Shown here one piece after another: positions 12,634-26,318 of a stretch of 64,000 nt of DNA. Within the stretch, counting starts at the first letter, position 1. The number at the start of each line of letters is the position of its first letter. The notes beneath the pieces are model-generated. The model was not told the origin of the DNA. It was given only the letters and a program-made list of their open reading frames with translations, and ran no database searches. The DNA is from Panagrolaimus kolymaensis. Taxonomy: Eukaryota; Nematoda; Chromadorea; Rhabditida; Panagrolaimidae. The position numbers were made by a program, and so were the translations under genes. Location: NCBI GenBank assembly GCA_028622995.1, contig JAJQJQ010000006.1, positions 6,262,001-6,326,000 of the forward strand, written 5' to 3'.

Positions 12634-12968
12634 ATGGTGTTTGAAAAAATAAGATCAAAAACCAAAAAAACCATAGAAACTGCTCGTGGTATTACTGCTA
12701 TCCTGTCTTCATCAAATGCAAATGTTTCTGAATCATCACAACTTAATCCAAAAATAAGATTTGCTGCTCAACAGGTAAGCCATTTTGATTTTCATATAAA
12801 CTAATTAGACTATATTTTCAGCTTCGTATTGCTATACTGTATCAACGTCAAATATGGAGAAATTTACCAAAATCAAAAGCTGAATTGTATGGTTTATTTT
12901 ATATTATCCTAGTTGATTCATGGATATATATCTCTGTCTGGGAATCTGGGAGTATGTCATTGGACTGA
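12634..12968 (+). CDS. Diverged, shortened tandem paralogue of the small membrane-protein gene at 13628
   Basis: Exons 12634-12774 and 12822-12968 give 95 residues. It starts MVFEKIRSKTKKTIETARG, matching MVFEKVWGVTKWTAETVRG of the gene 650 bp downstream. Its intron is at the same place and phase, just before an LRIA/LRMA segment, and exon 2 keeps W...LP and a hydrophobic stretch. The third exon of the downstream gene (the charged C-terminal tail) has no counterpart; this frame ends at 12968. It starts right after a TTTTTTTTAG acceptor, as its neighbour starts right after TTTTTCAG. Either a truncated functional paralogue or a decaying duplicate. Confidence 0.7.
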
Positions 12969-13627
12969 TATCGATGAAGCTGCTTTTTGCATCGAAGAAA
13001 CAATCATTTTTAAAAGCTTGGATGAAGAAATCTTTTGTTTAAAAATGCCATCTTTTTACGATCATGATTAATACTTTCTATCAATCAAAGCATTCCCCGT
13101 TGAAGTGATAATTAAGCATTTTGAGCTCAAAAGTAAATATGCAAATTAGCGAATGGGAAGCTTACAAAACTGGACGAATGTTTATCAACCATTTCTATGG
13201 CTTTTTTGAGAAAAAAGTGATCTTATGCAAAATAACGAAGAGAAAGTGCTTTCAAAGCTTGCAAAAAATTGAAAGACAAACTTTTAATTCAATCATTTAC
13301 CCTGAGTTCTCAAAACGAATACATGCAAACTCTCGCATTTTTTCTATATTTTTTTTCTTGCTTGAGCTTTTTCTTAAACAAATCCTTGCTTTATCACTTC
13401 TAAAATCTTCGATTTCTGATTTTTTTATTATTAAAAGTATCTGTTGATTCCAATAAACCTTTTAGTCAAGAAAATTCGAAGTGTTGAACTCTAAATATTT
13501 TGCATTTTCATATAACAAACTTTCTTCAAGTTATTCGTGTTTGTTGAAGCTGTAAACCATGCGTGCTATTTTTGTATTTGCTGTTGATTATTCTGTGCTT
13601 TTTTAAAATTATATATTTTTCAGGAAA
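12969..13627 (+). other. Spacer between tandem paralogues
   Basis: The frame at 13121-13447 is Phe/Lys-rich and low complexity. I see no remnant of a third exon for the upstream copy by eye. Confidence 0.4.
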
Positions 13628-14148
13628 ATGGTATTCGAAAAAGTATGGGGAGTAACCAAATGGACTGCTGAAACTGTTCGTGGAGCCACTGTTACACTTG
13701 TTTCACCAAATGCACCGATCCCAGATTCGCAATTACATCCACGTATGCCTGCTCGTCCTTGGACTGCTGCTGAATGGGTTAGTTTACTTTCAACTTTGAA
13801 TCGAAACTTATTTGAAATTTTTCAGCTTCGTATGGCTTCATGGCGCCACATGTGGCAATATTTACCAGTTATGAGATATTACGTTTTCTCTGGCTTTATC
13901 CTTTATGGTGTCTACAAATTCGTTCTTCCAAGTATATTATTTTTATTTTAAGCTACATATTTTAACGTTCAAATATTTTAGTCAAGCCACATCATAAAGT
14001 TTTGTACAAAAAGGGTAAAGAAGATGCTCATCATCATGAAGTTGAACATTGGTATGGTATCCGTCAAAAGAATCAAGACAGAGAATACTTCAAGAAATAT
14101 GATCCATTGCGCCAAGCTGGTGGAGCTGATGTTGGACATCTCCATTAA
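13628..14148 (+). CDS. Small single-pass membrane protein, probably mitochondrial
   Basis: Exons 13628-13777, 13826-13931 and 13982-14148 encode 140 residues. One hydrophobic segment (about residues 66-85, YYVFSGFILYGVYKFVLP) follows a Trp/Arg-rich stretch (RPWTAAEWLRMASWRHMW). The C-terminal tail is hydrophilic and His/Lys-rich, ending GGADVGHLH. Size, a single central span and a basic N terminus resemble accessory subunits of respiratory complexes, but I cannot place it in a named family. The ATG lies four bases after TTTTTCAG, a likely trans-splice acceptor. AATAAA at about 14240 is a plausible poly(A) signal. Confidence 0.8.
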
Positions 14149-15293
14149 ATCAACGTATAGAATTAATATCTGATAGAATTTTCATTAATCATTATTTTGA
14201 TCACTTCTCTTGTATTTGTTTTTCTTTTATAGAAAGCTGAATAAATTGATAGAGGTTTATTTTTCTTTTCACATGTATTTTTTGTAAACATATTTATTGG
14301 AGAACAACATGAAAGTAACATGATTCATACTCTTGGAAACAATGATTTGACCTTTATCTGTTGAACAAGGATAGACGAGTTTATTTTGTGGCTATAAAAA
14401 ATTGTTTCACAAAAAATTGGCTGTTTTTGTGCTTTCATAGCTACGGTGTTTTAATCATTAAAAGCACGGATAATTTTTATTATAATTTTTATGATTGGTT
14501 TACCCTTTTTTAATTCCAAAACAGCCGTTAAAATGGCCATTTTAAAAAGTTTATTCGAGACTAAATATCTCCTGTGGGGGTGGACATTTGTGCGAGACTA
14601 AACTTTTTTTTCTTTTCATATCGGTGGCAAAAAAAGAAGAAAAGATTAAGCTTGAAAGAAGAGTCAAAGAAAAAGATATGTCTTTTGCGGCAAAAGATTT
14701 ATACTACTACGGCTGTCTATTTCAATTTTAGGTGTAACATTCTAAAGAGGAGAGAAAAAAATCCAGGCGGAGAAATAGAGAACATAAAAACTGCCGAACA
14801 ACATTTTGTTGATCCACCATCCTGAACGATTGCTTTTTCTTTTCTTTCTTTTTTTATTTTTGCAAGCTAAAAGAAAAATGCCAGTGGCACAAAAAGAGGT
14901 AAACCAAATTGATTTCAGATGTTAGAATGAGAGACTTTTTTTTATCCTTTACCATTGTCACTTTGATTATTGGTGGTGCACTTTTTTGACCCTTTAACCC
15001 AATCGATCGTTGTTTATTCCTAAAATCTTTGTTTTGCCTATTTTTTATGCCAAATATTTTAAATGTTACCTTTTTTCTTCTTTACCCATAAGCATTTTTC
15101 AAAAAACGCAATGTAAAAGGATCGTTGCTCGTTGCGTTTTCTCCGTTTTTTAAAAGCTAAATAACTATCTTCATTGCTTTTGCATTTTTTCAGAGAGTGG
15201 CGGATCGTCATCTCCGCTGCTTCTTCACTTTGAAACATTCTTTTATTTTTATGAGTAATAAATAAAAATATTTTTCTTCCAAAACGTAAAAAG
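14149..15293. other. Intergenic region, no gene seen
   Basis: The start is the 3' end of the small membrane-protein gene. The rest is T/A-rich, with low-complexity open frames and no exon-like segment. Confidence 0.5.
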
Positions 15294-18200
15294 ATGACTG
15301 AAACAATGGAAAAACCCACGACCACAACAATGTCGTTAATTGGGGTTCGAGCTGGTCAACATACTACCATCGTAATTGCTATGCTTAAATCACTTGGATA
15401 CGTTGAATTACGAATTGACGAAATGCGACCGCGATTATTGGATTTTGGTTCCAATGCTGCGGAAACGAAACATCTTTTAGATGCACATAGAGATTTGATT
15501 GCTCGATTAAGGGTAAGCATGAAGGCTGTTGGATTTTAGGGATAAAAGCTTTAGATTTGGTATAAGCCTAATTAACATTCAGAAAACTTGTTTATCCTTT
15601 CAATATTTGACAATTCTATCTATTTCAGAGCAAGCAAGACCAAGTTGAACAACTTTTGGCTGGAGCTGATAAACTTGTAACTGAACAAAAAACTGAAGAT
15701 GGTATTATCGTTTATGAAGCCATGGCAGAAAGTTTAGGAATAGCTTGGCGAGAACTTAATCGACAATTAGATCTTCGAGGTTACATTCTTGAAGATGCAT
15801 TTAAATTTTATCAAGAAGCAGCTAATCATGCTGAGGTATAAACTTGTTAGTGATTCATTTTATGACTGAATCAATGGTTTTTAGATTGTTCATCAAATTA
15901 ATGCACTTTTACGTAGTGCACTTTCCGGCAATCAGCAAGCTGTTGGAGAAGCCCAAAACACTTTTAACAGTTAGAAAATAATTCCTTCAAAACAAAACAA
16001 AAATAGAAAAGATTTTAGATTTATTGGATGTTACTTCATCCGCGGTAGATCTTGGATCTTCAATTATTTCACAAATTTGTGTACTTGGAAATCTTGCAGA
16101 CAATGCTGAAAGGCCAGCTGAGACTGCAAATGCATGTTTACTAATTGAAAAAGTTATGCTCATGTATGTCAATCAAACCAATTTTTTCATTAAAATTCCC
16201 AAATTTGCAGGCTCGCCCAAGAATGGGAATCAGTTGAATCAGTTTGGAATCAGGAGAAAGAGCGACTTGGTCTCATGGCTGTTCAACAGCAACAACAACA
16301 TGATTCATTATCGGAACAATTAATTGAAATTGAAAATTGGCTTCGAAATGCTCAAGCTCAAGTTGCTCATGGTGCAGATTCCATTATTCTTTCTGGTTTA
16401 ATTCAAGAAGCAAAACATCAAAGTGAAGTTTTGAAACATTTACTTACCCAATTTCAAAGCCAAAGAAATGATGCTTCCATTGTTAAATGTCGAGAATTAC
16501 AAAATTCCATGGATAAATTCATTCGACAAATTGAAGAGAAAACTCAACTTGGATCAAGAATTCAACAATTTTTACAAAATGCTGATTCGGTAAAATTTTT
16601 TCAAAGGCCATTGTTAAAAGATTTGTGTCGTGAATTTTAGATGCTCCATCAATTGGATAAAATGGAGGTTGATCTTTCCAATGCATCCGCCGCCATTGCA
16701 GGCGAACTTGGTCCTCTTGCGAGACAAAAAGCAAGAAAAGTTATTGAAGAAGGTTCACAAATTATTCGAATTGAACAAAATGAACAAGTTGCTTCTAAAC
16801 TTTCTGAATTGCAAACACGTTTGCAACAAATTGAAGAGCTTGCTAAACATCGAATTCAAGTTGGAAGTGAACTTTTGAAATCTCAAGTAAGAATTATTAC
16901 TTTTTCTGAAAAAACTATAGGTGGACTTTTCAGATTACAAACCTAACAACTTGGTTAAGAGACACAGCTGAACCTTTCTTAGCTTCCAATGGCAATCTTG
17001 GAAATGATTATAATTCGGCCACCGAATTTGTTACAAGACATAAGCAATTTGCTACTGAAGTTATTGTAAGTTTATTACTAATAAGAACCCATTCAAAAAT
17101 AAATTCATTTACCCTAAAATTATCGGCTATTTCAGAATAAGGAGCATGAAGTTAATACCGTATTAAATCGAGCTCATGAACTCAATACCGAAGATCGACG
17201 TCATTTAACCGATTTTGAACATCGATATGAAAGCCTCAAACAAACCCTTGAAAATCGAATTCAACTTGGGAATAATTTCCAACAAGTTCAAAAATTCAGC
17301 CGCGAACTTGATAGCTCATTTGAAACCCTTTCTAACTTACTTGATGCTAATCGAAATTTCTCCAATGAAAATGTTGCGCAACAAATGAATAATGTATTCC
17401 ACATGATTCAAGAAACCTTTCAACAAGAGAGACATCAAGGTGAAAAATTTGTTTCCAATGCTAAATTCCTTGCAAATCATGATGTTCATTTAAATGCTGA
17501 TCAAGCGATAGATTCAGTTCGACAAATAATTACAAATCATGAACAAAAAATTCAACAAATGACTCAAAAATGGCAAAATTGGGAACAAGTTAAACATGAA
17601 ACTAAAGCAGCCGTACATATTATTGAAGAAATTCAAATGTGGCAAGTAGATGTATTTGAAATAATTCGAAATTTGGAAATTGCTGCTGATCGTGCAACAA
17701 ATGAAGAAGAAAAGGAACAAGTTCGAGAAAGGATTGAACAAGTTATTCGACAAATGCCCCAACGACAACAAAAGCTTCAAGAAGCTCATCGGTTGGTTTC
17801 AGAAAAAGGAAGTAAGTAGGATTTTTTTTTAAATAATGTCAACTTTTCATTTTTGTAAACACAAAGCTTTATAACGAAATTATTTTGGCACTTTTTGTTC
17901 TAAGCTTTATCCAAAACTTATTTACTTTTTTAACAATTTTTTCATCTGATTTGATTTTCAGCTGAGGATTCACAACTTCGAATTCAAAAAGCAGCCCAAA
18001 CTCAATCCGATATTGAAAATCGTCTTAAACAAATTCAAACTAAACTTACCACCACTCAAACCTCTGAAACTTTTGTTGAAGAAGGCTCCAAACAAGTTCA
18101 TCAAAAAGCTCCTCGCTTAATTACTGAACTTCGAGACGCCCAAATTGATGAAGGAAGCCGCTTCCAATTTGCTGCTCGAGTTGAAGCCGAACCCGAACCT

Positions 18201-20663
18201 AAAATTACTTGGACCAAAGACAATATGGATGTTAAAACCAATGTTGATTATCGTCAAAGCTTTCTTAATGGTGTTGCAACTTTAACCATTGAAGAAACAT
18301 TCATTGAAGATTCAGCTGTCTATAAAATTCGAGTTGATAATCCTTTGGGTTCAGCTGAAAGTTCAGCCCGTTTAACAGTGAAATCCAAAAGTCAGCTAGG
18401 GACTCCAGAAGTTCAAAAACCTCGTTTTGTTAAACAACTTCAAAATGTTAATATTGTTGAAGGCGAAACTGCGAGATTAGATTGTGTTGTCACCGCCCAA
18501 CCTGAACCCAAAGTTGTTTGGTTCAAAGAAGAAGAGACCATTCAAGAATCAGAAAGAATCAAACTCGATTTTCAAGGCGATCATTGCTCTTTGACCATCA
18601 ACAAAACTACACCAACTGATTCGGGGCTTTATAAAGCAAGTGCTCGAAATCAAGCTGGTGAAACAACAAACTTTTGTCGAATTTATGTTCAACCTGCAAC
18701 TCCTACTCGTAAAGCTCCACCTCCAACTCCACCCAAACCTAAAACACCCATCCCAGAAGCACCCGCTTTTGCTCCATCTTTGGTAAATCAAACGGTGGAA
18801 GAAGGTCAAAAAACTTTATTCCAAGTTCGAACAACTGGATCGCCACCGCCTAAAGTTACTTGGAAATTTAAAGAACAACCAATTAAAACTACGAATGATG
18901 TTAAAATTGAAGAAGAAGAAACAGGATGGAGTCGATTGATTCTTAATAACGTTGGTCCACAACATACTGGATTATATACTGTTGAGGCTATAAATGAATC
19001 AGGAGAAGCTCGAAGTGGAGCCACATTAATTGTAACTCCACCAAATCAAACTCAACAAGGTGGAATTCAACAACGTTCAGTAACCATGATTCAAAGTGAA
19101 GGATTTTGGAGTGATGGAGCATATACAGGTGGAACGCCAACTCCTCCACCAATTCCACAACATCGTCAAATTAAAACGACGATGGTTGAAGAATATCAAC
19201 AACAAGATATGGGTGAACTTGGATATAGCAGCATTGCTAATGCTCCAGATTTTGTTCGTCCATTCCAAACAGAATATACTGTAAATGAAGGAGAAAAAAC
19301 TCAAGTTGATTGTTTGATGGTTGGAAATCCAAGACCGAAAGTACATTGGTATTTTAATGATAAACCAATTAAGAGTAATTATCAATTTGCTGAGTTTCTT
19401 AATGTTGGTGATACTTATTCCATTGTTTTTACTCCAGCAAAACTTGAAAATGCTGGATTTTATAAAATGAATGCAGAAAATATTAAAGGCAAAACTGAAT
19501 CCACAACTGTTATTCATGTTCGACCTCGATCACTTATTCCTCAACCCAAAGCTACTCGAAAGCCACATACAATTGAACATCAAAAAATTATTGAAACTTT
19601 TGGTGCAACAGATTATAGCGAAATTATTCCACAAAAACGTTCAGGTCTTACTACTCCTCCACCAGCTAAAAGATCTCATGGCCTTCAACAACAATCTATG
19701 TCACAAAGTTATCATAGTGGCCAACAACAACAACAACATCAACAGCAAAATAATAGATTTGGGCAGCAACAGGTTGAAGAAGAATTTATGGATCGAACAA
19801 TTTCAACTCAAGAAAAAATTGGAACTCCACCACATTTTTCACAAACTTTAGTTTCTCAAGTTACAACTGTTGGAGAAAGTGCTAAATTTGATGGAGTTGT
19901 CATTGGCACACCAGCACCCGAAATTCAATGGAGTAAAGATGGTGTTCCCATCACTAAGCAATCACATCCTCATATTGATTTTTCAAATATTGGTGGAAGG
20001 ATTTCTCTTTCATTCCGATTTACTACTTTAGCTGATAGCGGAAAATATATGTGTTCAGCTATGAGCTCGGGAGGTATTGCTACTAGTTCAGCTCAATTGG
20101 TTGTTAGACGTAAGTTTATTTCATAATTTTTCGTGTTACTATTTAACAGAAGATTAGGGATTTCATAAGAAAATAATTAACCTAATTTCAGCAAAAACCG
20201 TAGCACCCGATTTTGTTAAACGTTTAATTTCTGAAGAAATTATGGAAGGTGATCGTCTTCATTGGAATATTAAAGTTAGTGGAGATCCTCTTCCAAAGGT
20301 GACTTGGCTCCGTGATGGCCAAGTTATTCCACATTGTGATGAAGTTCAAATCCTTGATGTAAGTCTAAATTCCAAAATGAAAATTAACGCTAATTTAATT
20401 TTTTCTAGGAAGGAAATGGAGTTCACTCATTAATAATCCCACGAGTTCAACTTGTGGATGGCGGACAATTTACAGCCACCGCTGTAAATCCAGGAGGTGA
20501 AGCTCGTAGTTCTGCTGATCTCGTTGTTCGTCAACGAGGAGCTGAGCCTGGAACCTTTTTCCACATTACCAAAGTGACGCAAGAACGTCAAGTAAAAGGT
20601 GAAGAAGTTTCACGCGATCAAACATTCTCAATTGAAAATCCTCGAGCAACTCCAACTAAATAA
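15294..20663 (+). CDS. Spectrin-like helical plus six-Ig-domain (I-set) muscle/cytoskeletal protein
   Basis: Eleven exons: 15294-15512, 15629-15835, 15885-15969, 16007-16163, 16211-16589, 16641-16886, 16934-17065, 17136-17811, 17962-20109, 20192-20358 and 20409-20663. Together they encode 1556 residues. Residues 1-740 are almost wholly helical and Gln/Glu-rich, with spectrin-type spacing of Trp (for example ENWLRNAQ, WQNWEQVK). Then come six I-set Ig domains starting near 750, 851, 966, 1128, 1321 and 1418, each with the family's E-G-x-x-(lead strand), K-V-x-W and D-S/A-G-x-Y marks. Pro-rich linkers and a Gln-rich linker (about 1285-1300) separate some. No kinase, Fn3 or membrane segment. The order resembles CCDC141-like or titin-related cytoskeletal proteins; a role in sarcomere or cell cortex is inferred. 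The third intron is only 37 nt and is needed to bypass an in-frame TAG. Confidence 0.86.
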
Positions 20664-21172
20664 ATAAATTTTACATACAAAAAATATGTTTTTATAAAAA
20701 AAAGTCAGTCTCCATTTTTCTAAACTGCCATATTCTTTTTTAATTTTATTCATTTTTTGTAAATACCTGAATCTTATTTTATCGAGATTTTTAATTCTTT
20801 TAATTTTATTTGCGGCAAAAATAAGTATCGAAAATATTTTTTATTATTATTACCATCTTTTATTATAAAATAACAAATAAATAAATAAAGCTTATTTACT
20901 TTTATTTTTCTAGTCAAGAAAGTAACCTGTTTGGTTCAAATACACAAATTTAAAAGCATACACAAATAATCTGTTTTAACTTGAACACTACATGTTATTA
21001 ATTTTTTATTTCAAAAGTCAATCATCTTTTAACATAAATAAATAAACTTATATTCTATTACACTAATAGCTTAAAGAAGAAAAAAAAAAGATGACAAAAA
21101 GCTTTATGCTCCACATGATCCAACATCGAATTATATTTAGTGACCAGGAATTTTTCTATTGATTCCATTAAT
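20664..21172. other. Convergent 3' regions
   Basis: AT-rich spacer between two convergent genes with several AATAAA motifs (for example near 20876-20886 and 21040). No gene seen. Confidence 0.55.
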
Positions 21173-22145
21173 TTATTCACAAAATAAACCTTCTAAACAA
21201 GTGATAGTTTTAAAGCGTTCATTAACGCCAGGACAAAGTGGAGCATTACCATCTCTAACGACAATGTAAACGGATATTCCAGCTTTACTTGCAGCAACGG
21301 CTTCTTTTTCAATATCAGTCAAAAATAGGATATCTTTGGCAGCAAGATTTAGTTGATCTGCGATATTTTTATATGATGATGGTTCAGTTTTTTGGCCGAC
21401 TTCAGTGTCAAAGTAACCCGAAAGAAGCTAAAAAGATTTTGATTGGTAAAGATATTATGTGGAATTAAAAATTACAGGAGTCAAATCACCATCAATGGAA
21501 TTACTAAAAAGGAGCTTTTGGGCATAGACGCTACCGGAGGAATAAATATAAACGGGAATATTGACGGTATTAAAATTGTGTAAAGCATATTTAAGATCAG
21601 GGAATACACTGAAAGTCACATAATTAAATTTTTAAATCGAAACTCACAGCAACAACAAAAAAATTAACTTACTGCCCTTGAACTTTGCCACTGTTATATG
21701 CATCCTCCCACATAAGGCCTTGTAAATCTTTTAAAGGTTTTAATTTTCGATCGTCTTGAATCCACATTTTAACATTTTCAGCAATACTTTTCCAATCTTC
21801 AAGTGAAGTAATCTTTTTAATTTTACCATCAACTGGAGCCTCTTTATTTGATAATTCGAGCAAGGCATGAACCATCGGTTTTAATTTATCATTTTTAATA
21901 TTGGTTTCTAAATATTGTTCAGCATTTTCTCGAGCATATGGAAATAGGACATCCTGCAATTTAGTGGTGGTAAACTGTTCTTTTGAAGGGAGTTGAATTT
22001 GACGCTAACAAGCCTTGACATGCTTGTTTTTGTTTTCCGCAAATCTCCCAAAGGAATAGCTTACCTTTACGAATGAAATGGAAGTGACTGTGCCTTCAAT
22101 ATCTAATAATATAGCTTTATAATGTGGCTTCTTAAATACACCCAT
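21173..22145 (-). CDS. enoph1: Enolase-phosphatase E1 (methionine salvage)
   Basis: Four exons on the minus strand (transcription order): 22145-22065, 21953-21673, 21608-21476 and 21427-21173, encoding 249 residues; the family is usually about 230-260. This HAD-family enzyme enolises and dephosphorylates 2,3-diketo-5-methylthiopentyl-1-phosphate in the cytosolic methionine salvage pathway. HAD motif I is LLDIEGTV (nucleophile and acid/base Asp/Glu positions, about 14-20). VYIYSSGSV supplies the motif II Ser, GQKTEP the motif III Lys, and FLTDIEKEA the motif IV Asp. LQGLMWEDAYNSG and EAQK-like AQKLLF are also family hallmarks. All catalytic marks are intact. Confidence 0.95.
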
Positions 22146-25100
22146 GTCTTAGATCCAATAATCTCTTCTGTAATATTTTTAAATTAGATACATAATTCCC
22201 CATGAGGCATAACAACATTTCACGTTTTATTAAAGACGTAATGAGCCAATTTCATACATTCAACAAATCTTATGTTTTTTATCTTCCTTCCTCCACTTTC
22301 TCAACCCGTTTTATGGACAACTTTTTTTCATGCTGTTGTTGCGCGTTAATCGTTCGTTCACTTAAATTTTTTTTGCTGGTTTTCACTTGCTACAAAACGT
22401 TCAAATTCTTTTTGGAGACCTAACATTTAGATTTTTTTTGAATTTACTCTGTGGGAAGCCCAGATTTTTTCATTTTAAACTGATGAAGAAAACTGTTTTT
22501 TATTCTTCTTAATTTGAGGCTTCGATGGCGGCTCAAGGTTGATATCAAATAGGAAAATAAAGTTATTCTAATGTTAGAATTTTTTTTCATTGAACCGTGT
22601 GCTTTTTATGATTTACTCAATATTTTATCGCTTTTATCTATGTATTGCTCTTTAAGTTTCACAACCTCATGGCTTTTCTCAATCTTATTATTGCTTTAAC
22701 CCCTGTCATCTTCTTCAAAACAAAACAAAAAAAGTGAAGTGATGATAGCTTTTCACTGCTTTTTTCAAACAAGAAAAGTGCTTATGCTCTTTTCTTGCTT
22801 CGTCGCATTATTATTATTACCGAAGCGCAAGAAAATAAAAAAAGAAATTGAACCTCCTCCAAAAATAAGGCAAGTTCTAACTACAGCAAGGCAAAAATGT
22901 TGTATTGTTTATTCGTTTTTTTTATTCTCTAACTATAATAATCTCTTTTTCTCTCTCATCCCGGCGTTATTAGAAGAAATATGAATGCGGAAAAAAAAGC
23001 GAAAAATGCAAGAGTGTTCCTGATCCGTTGCTTAAAAGGGGCTGCTCCTAATGCAAAAACGTATTTTATTGTCTTTTAGACTTAAAAGCATCGTCCGTGA
23101 TGAGGATGAAAAATAATTCTTTTACAAACTATAATGCTTTTATAAAACAACATTCTTAATGAAAGAAAAGAATATGAATGTCTTAATACTAAACGAAACA
23201 AAAGAAATAATAAGATTCCTATGTTTTGAAATTTTCTTTGATCGTTGTTAATCAATCTTGACTTCTTTTGAATTTTTTGTTTTCATTAAATTTAGGGATA
23301 ATCCAAGCTCAAATTATTCCAAAATAAAACCCTTGCAAAAACCATGCTTCTAATATTATAATTAATATCCATCTTTTCCCTAATTTTAATTTACAAAAAA
23401 AGTAAGTTCAATCTTCACCAATTACTAGTTTGCCCCAAGCATTGCCCAAAAAAATTTCTTCTGGAAAATTGAGCACTTGCGCATCAACCATTCTTCAATG
23501 AGAAGCACATCTCCCTCATTTTTCTTTTAATTAATTCTTAAGACACTTCCGAGTTTAGGTTTTCTCGCGTAATAAGCTTGTCATTTGCATGTTTGAGAAA
23601 CATTTTTCAAAAAAGGCCAACAACAACCGCGAGGAAATTTACAACATAAAATAGCAAACAAAATAAATTATTAATAAAGTTTGTGGTAAAAAAAAAGGAA
23701 GGAGAAACGAGTAAACTACTTGAGAGAGAAATAAAACTACAAAACCCAAAGAAAAAAAACTAGTTTTTAGCTATAAAAAAATCGATTTTTTGATTCAATG
23801 CTTCGTTTCTGCGGTAACACACAATATTTTTTAAAACAATAATTTGTTGATGTTTATAAAAAAGCGAAATAAAAATTACCAAAAATGCAAAGAAATAAGT
23901 AAAAGTTTTTAAAATTTATTTTTGATGAAAAATAGACAGCAAAAAGTTTATGTTTATTTTTTTTGGCTCGAAGCCAACAATTGCGTTATTTTCTTTTCAA
24001 GAATGTTCTACCATAATTTTTGTAGTTTTTGCTTTAGGATTTGCTTACATTTTTTTGTGTTTTGTGGTTGTTGATTTTTACTTTGCTTTTTTTCACTATA
24101 TTGTTTGGGTGTATGAATTTTTGTGAAAACACTCATGTGTTTGCATGAAATTAATAAGTTTTTTTGGTGGAGAAAAAGCAAAAAAGAAAGAAATGAAATT
24201 GAAGTGGGCCACCCAAATAACAACAACAACGACAAAAAGAAGAAAAAGGAGAAGGAAGGCATGTCATAAGCGAATTAGAAGCTTTCACTTCAAAAAAAAT
24301 TAATGAATTCTTTAAGGGAGCCAAGTCAGCAGAAAATATAAAAGAGCTGAAAAGGCGTTATTTGAAACATAAGTCATTTCTTCCAAAATAAAAAAATAAT
24401 AATATCGTATATATAAATTTTTTTTGGGGGTTTTTTCACCATCATTAGCATCATCGCCACAATTGAGACACATACTTTTTTAAATTGAAGAAAAATATCT
24501 CTCTACTATTTTTTAAAGTTTGAATTGACCGATTAAGCGTAACCAAAAAATGCAAATTGTCAATGAAGAGCATGTCGGCTGCCATTCAACGAGCCACTAT
24601 GTAAACATTAGTTTTTTTGCTGCGCTTTAAAAAAAACTCAAAACTTTGGGGGCAAAAAAAAGTTTTCTTTTATAGCAACGGTAGCAGCAAAAAATAAAGG
24701 AGAGAAGCTTTTTTTAGTTTTTTTATATTGTTTTTTGGTGTATCTGAAAAGAATATTATATGTATTTGCAGCTTTTAAAGATTAAAGCAGATGCAAGCGA
24801 AAAGAAACCGCGCAATCTTGGGTCACGGTTTTTTTGAGCTGCCGACATTCATCCTCGTTTTTTTCGTCTAACTGAAAAAAGATTGAGTAACATTTTTTAA
24901 GGATATCCGTTTCCTCGGAAGCTTTTGACGACGGATAAATTATAAACCGTTACAATATTTTATATGAAGCTTTTAAGCTGCGTTGCTTTTCGAAGCTAGC
25001 GAGTCCTTGGTGGACATGTCTTTGTTCCAAGTTTTTCCACATGGTCGGAAACAAATTCAACTTTTTTTTGGTTATTGGTGGTGGTCAGTTTTAAAGAAAA

Positions 25101-26318
25101 GCAAGAAACAATTATTATATTGCTGCTGTCAAAAAGGCAGTGCCATTTTTTGGAATAAAGTCTTTTGGAGTTTCTCCTTTTTAGTTCGTTTTTCAAGAAA
25201 TGGCAACATCTATGAAAATTGAAAAGTCAAAACCCTTTCTTTTTTGTATATTTTTTTCTATGACTTTTTTTGGATGCTCTTGAACTTTAAGAAAATGGTT
25301 TAGCGTTATTACCTTTCTTTTTTTAACCATTCCCTCTTTTTTCTCATCATCACTTTTTTTTCTCCATGTGCTAACATTTTTTTCTTTCACCATGTTGCCG
25401 GCTTATCGGCGCCTATTTTTTTTAAACTGTTTTCACTGACTTTTTTTTAATGTTCACGGCTGGTTCCTTTGCAAATGCTTTTGATCAAAGCCTTGTAATG
25501 CCGGCATCATTGGCGCCATATATTTTTTTTTTGGCGGTGGTCTATCTTTTTGTTTTCGAATAAAAAAATAATTAAATATATTTGTTTAACCTTGTTTGAT
25601 TTGTTTCTTAATTTTTTTAAACTCCTTTTTTGGTAATAATCAGACCAGAAATAAGCCTTTGCCGTTGATCCAATTATCTTTTTTAAACCAAAAAAGAAAA
25701 AGACTATCGGATTACGTTCATTCTTCTTTTTTTATTCAGCACCTGTTTGGTTTGGTGCTTATTATCGCATCGTTTACAATTATGTTTACATTTCTGGGTT
25801 AGTTCCATTTTATTATTTGATCGGGGAGAAAAGGAGGTTATTATAATTGGATTTTGTTAGCAGTGGTTTTGTTTCATTGTTTTAATTTTTTGGTTTTACG
25901 TTATTTAAATTTTTTCTCGGAAATTTTTTCTACCTTATACAAATCGTGTACGGTAGCTACTTAAAATTTTACTATTTTTTTTCGTCGCCTTTTTGATGTC
26001 TTGTTTTTTTTGTTAACTACTTATTGTTTTAATCGTAAAAAAACGTTTTTTAAGCAGCAATTATCTTTTCTTTTTTGTTTATAAAAAAATACAAAAACAA
26101 TTCACAATATAAAAAAAGTGTTGCATTTGGCACCTGCAGATTTGACTCATTCTAAAATGCTTATTCCCAGATTTTGTGGTCGGTCTTCAAAAACAATGCT
26201 TTTGGCTTTCAATGGATTTTTAAAATCATAAAATAAAGGAAGCCACCAACCTGTTGTTTCCGGAACCACTTTTTTTTATTTTTTTTGGCACCTAAAAAAA
26301 TAAAATGAGTCATCACCG
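22146..26318. other. Gene-poor AT-rich region (left part)
   Basis: Dense T and A runs with scattered short GC-richer patches. Reading frames are low-complexity and lack paired splice signals. It includes the upstream region of the enolase-phosphatase gene. No RNA gene recognised. Confidence 0.5.

Noticed and set aside
19077..19517. 146-codon minus-strand frame
   Set aside because: Shadow of the large exon of the spectrin/Ig gene on the opposite strand.
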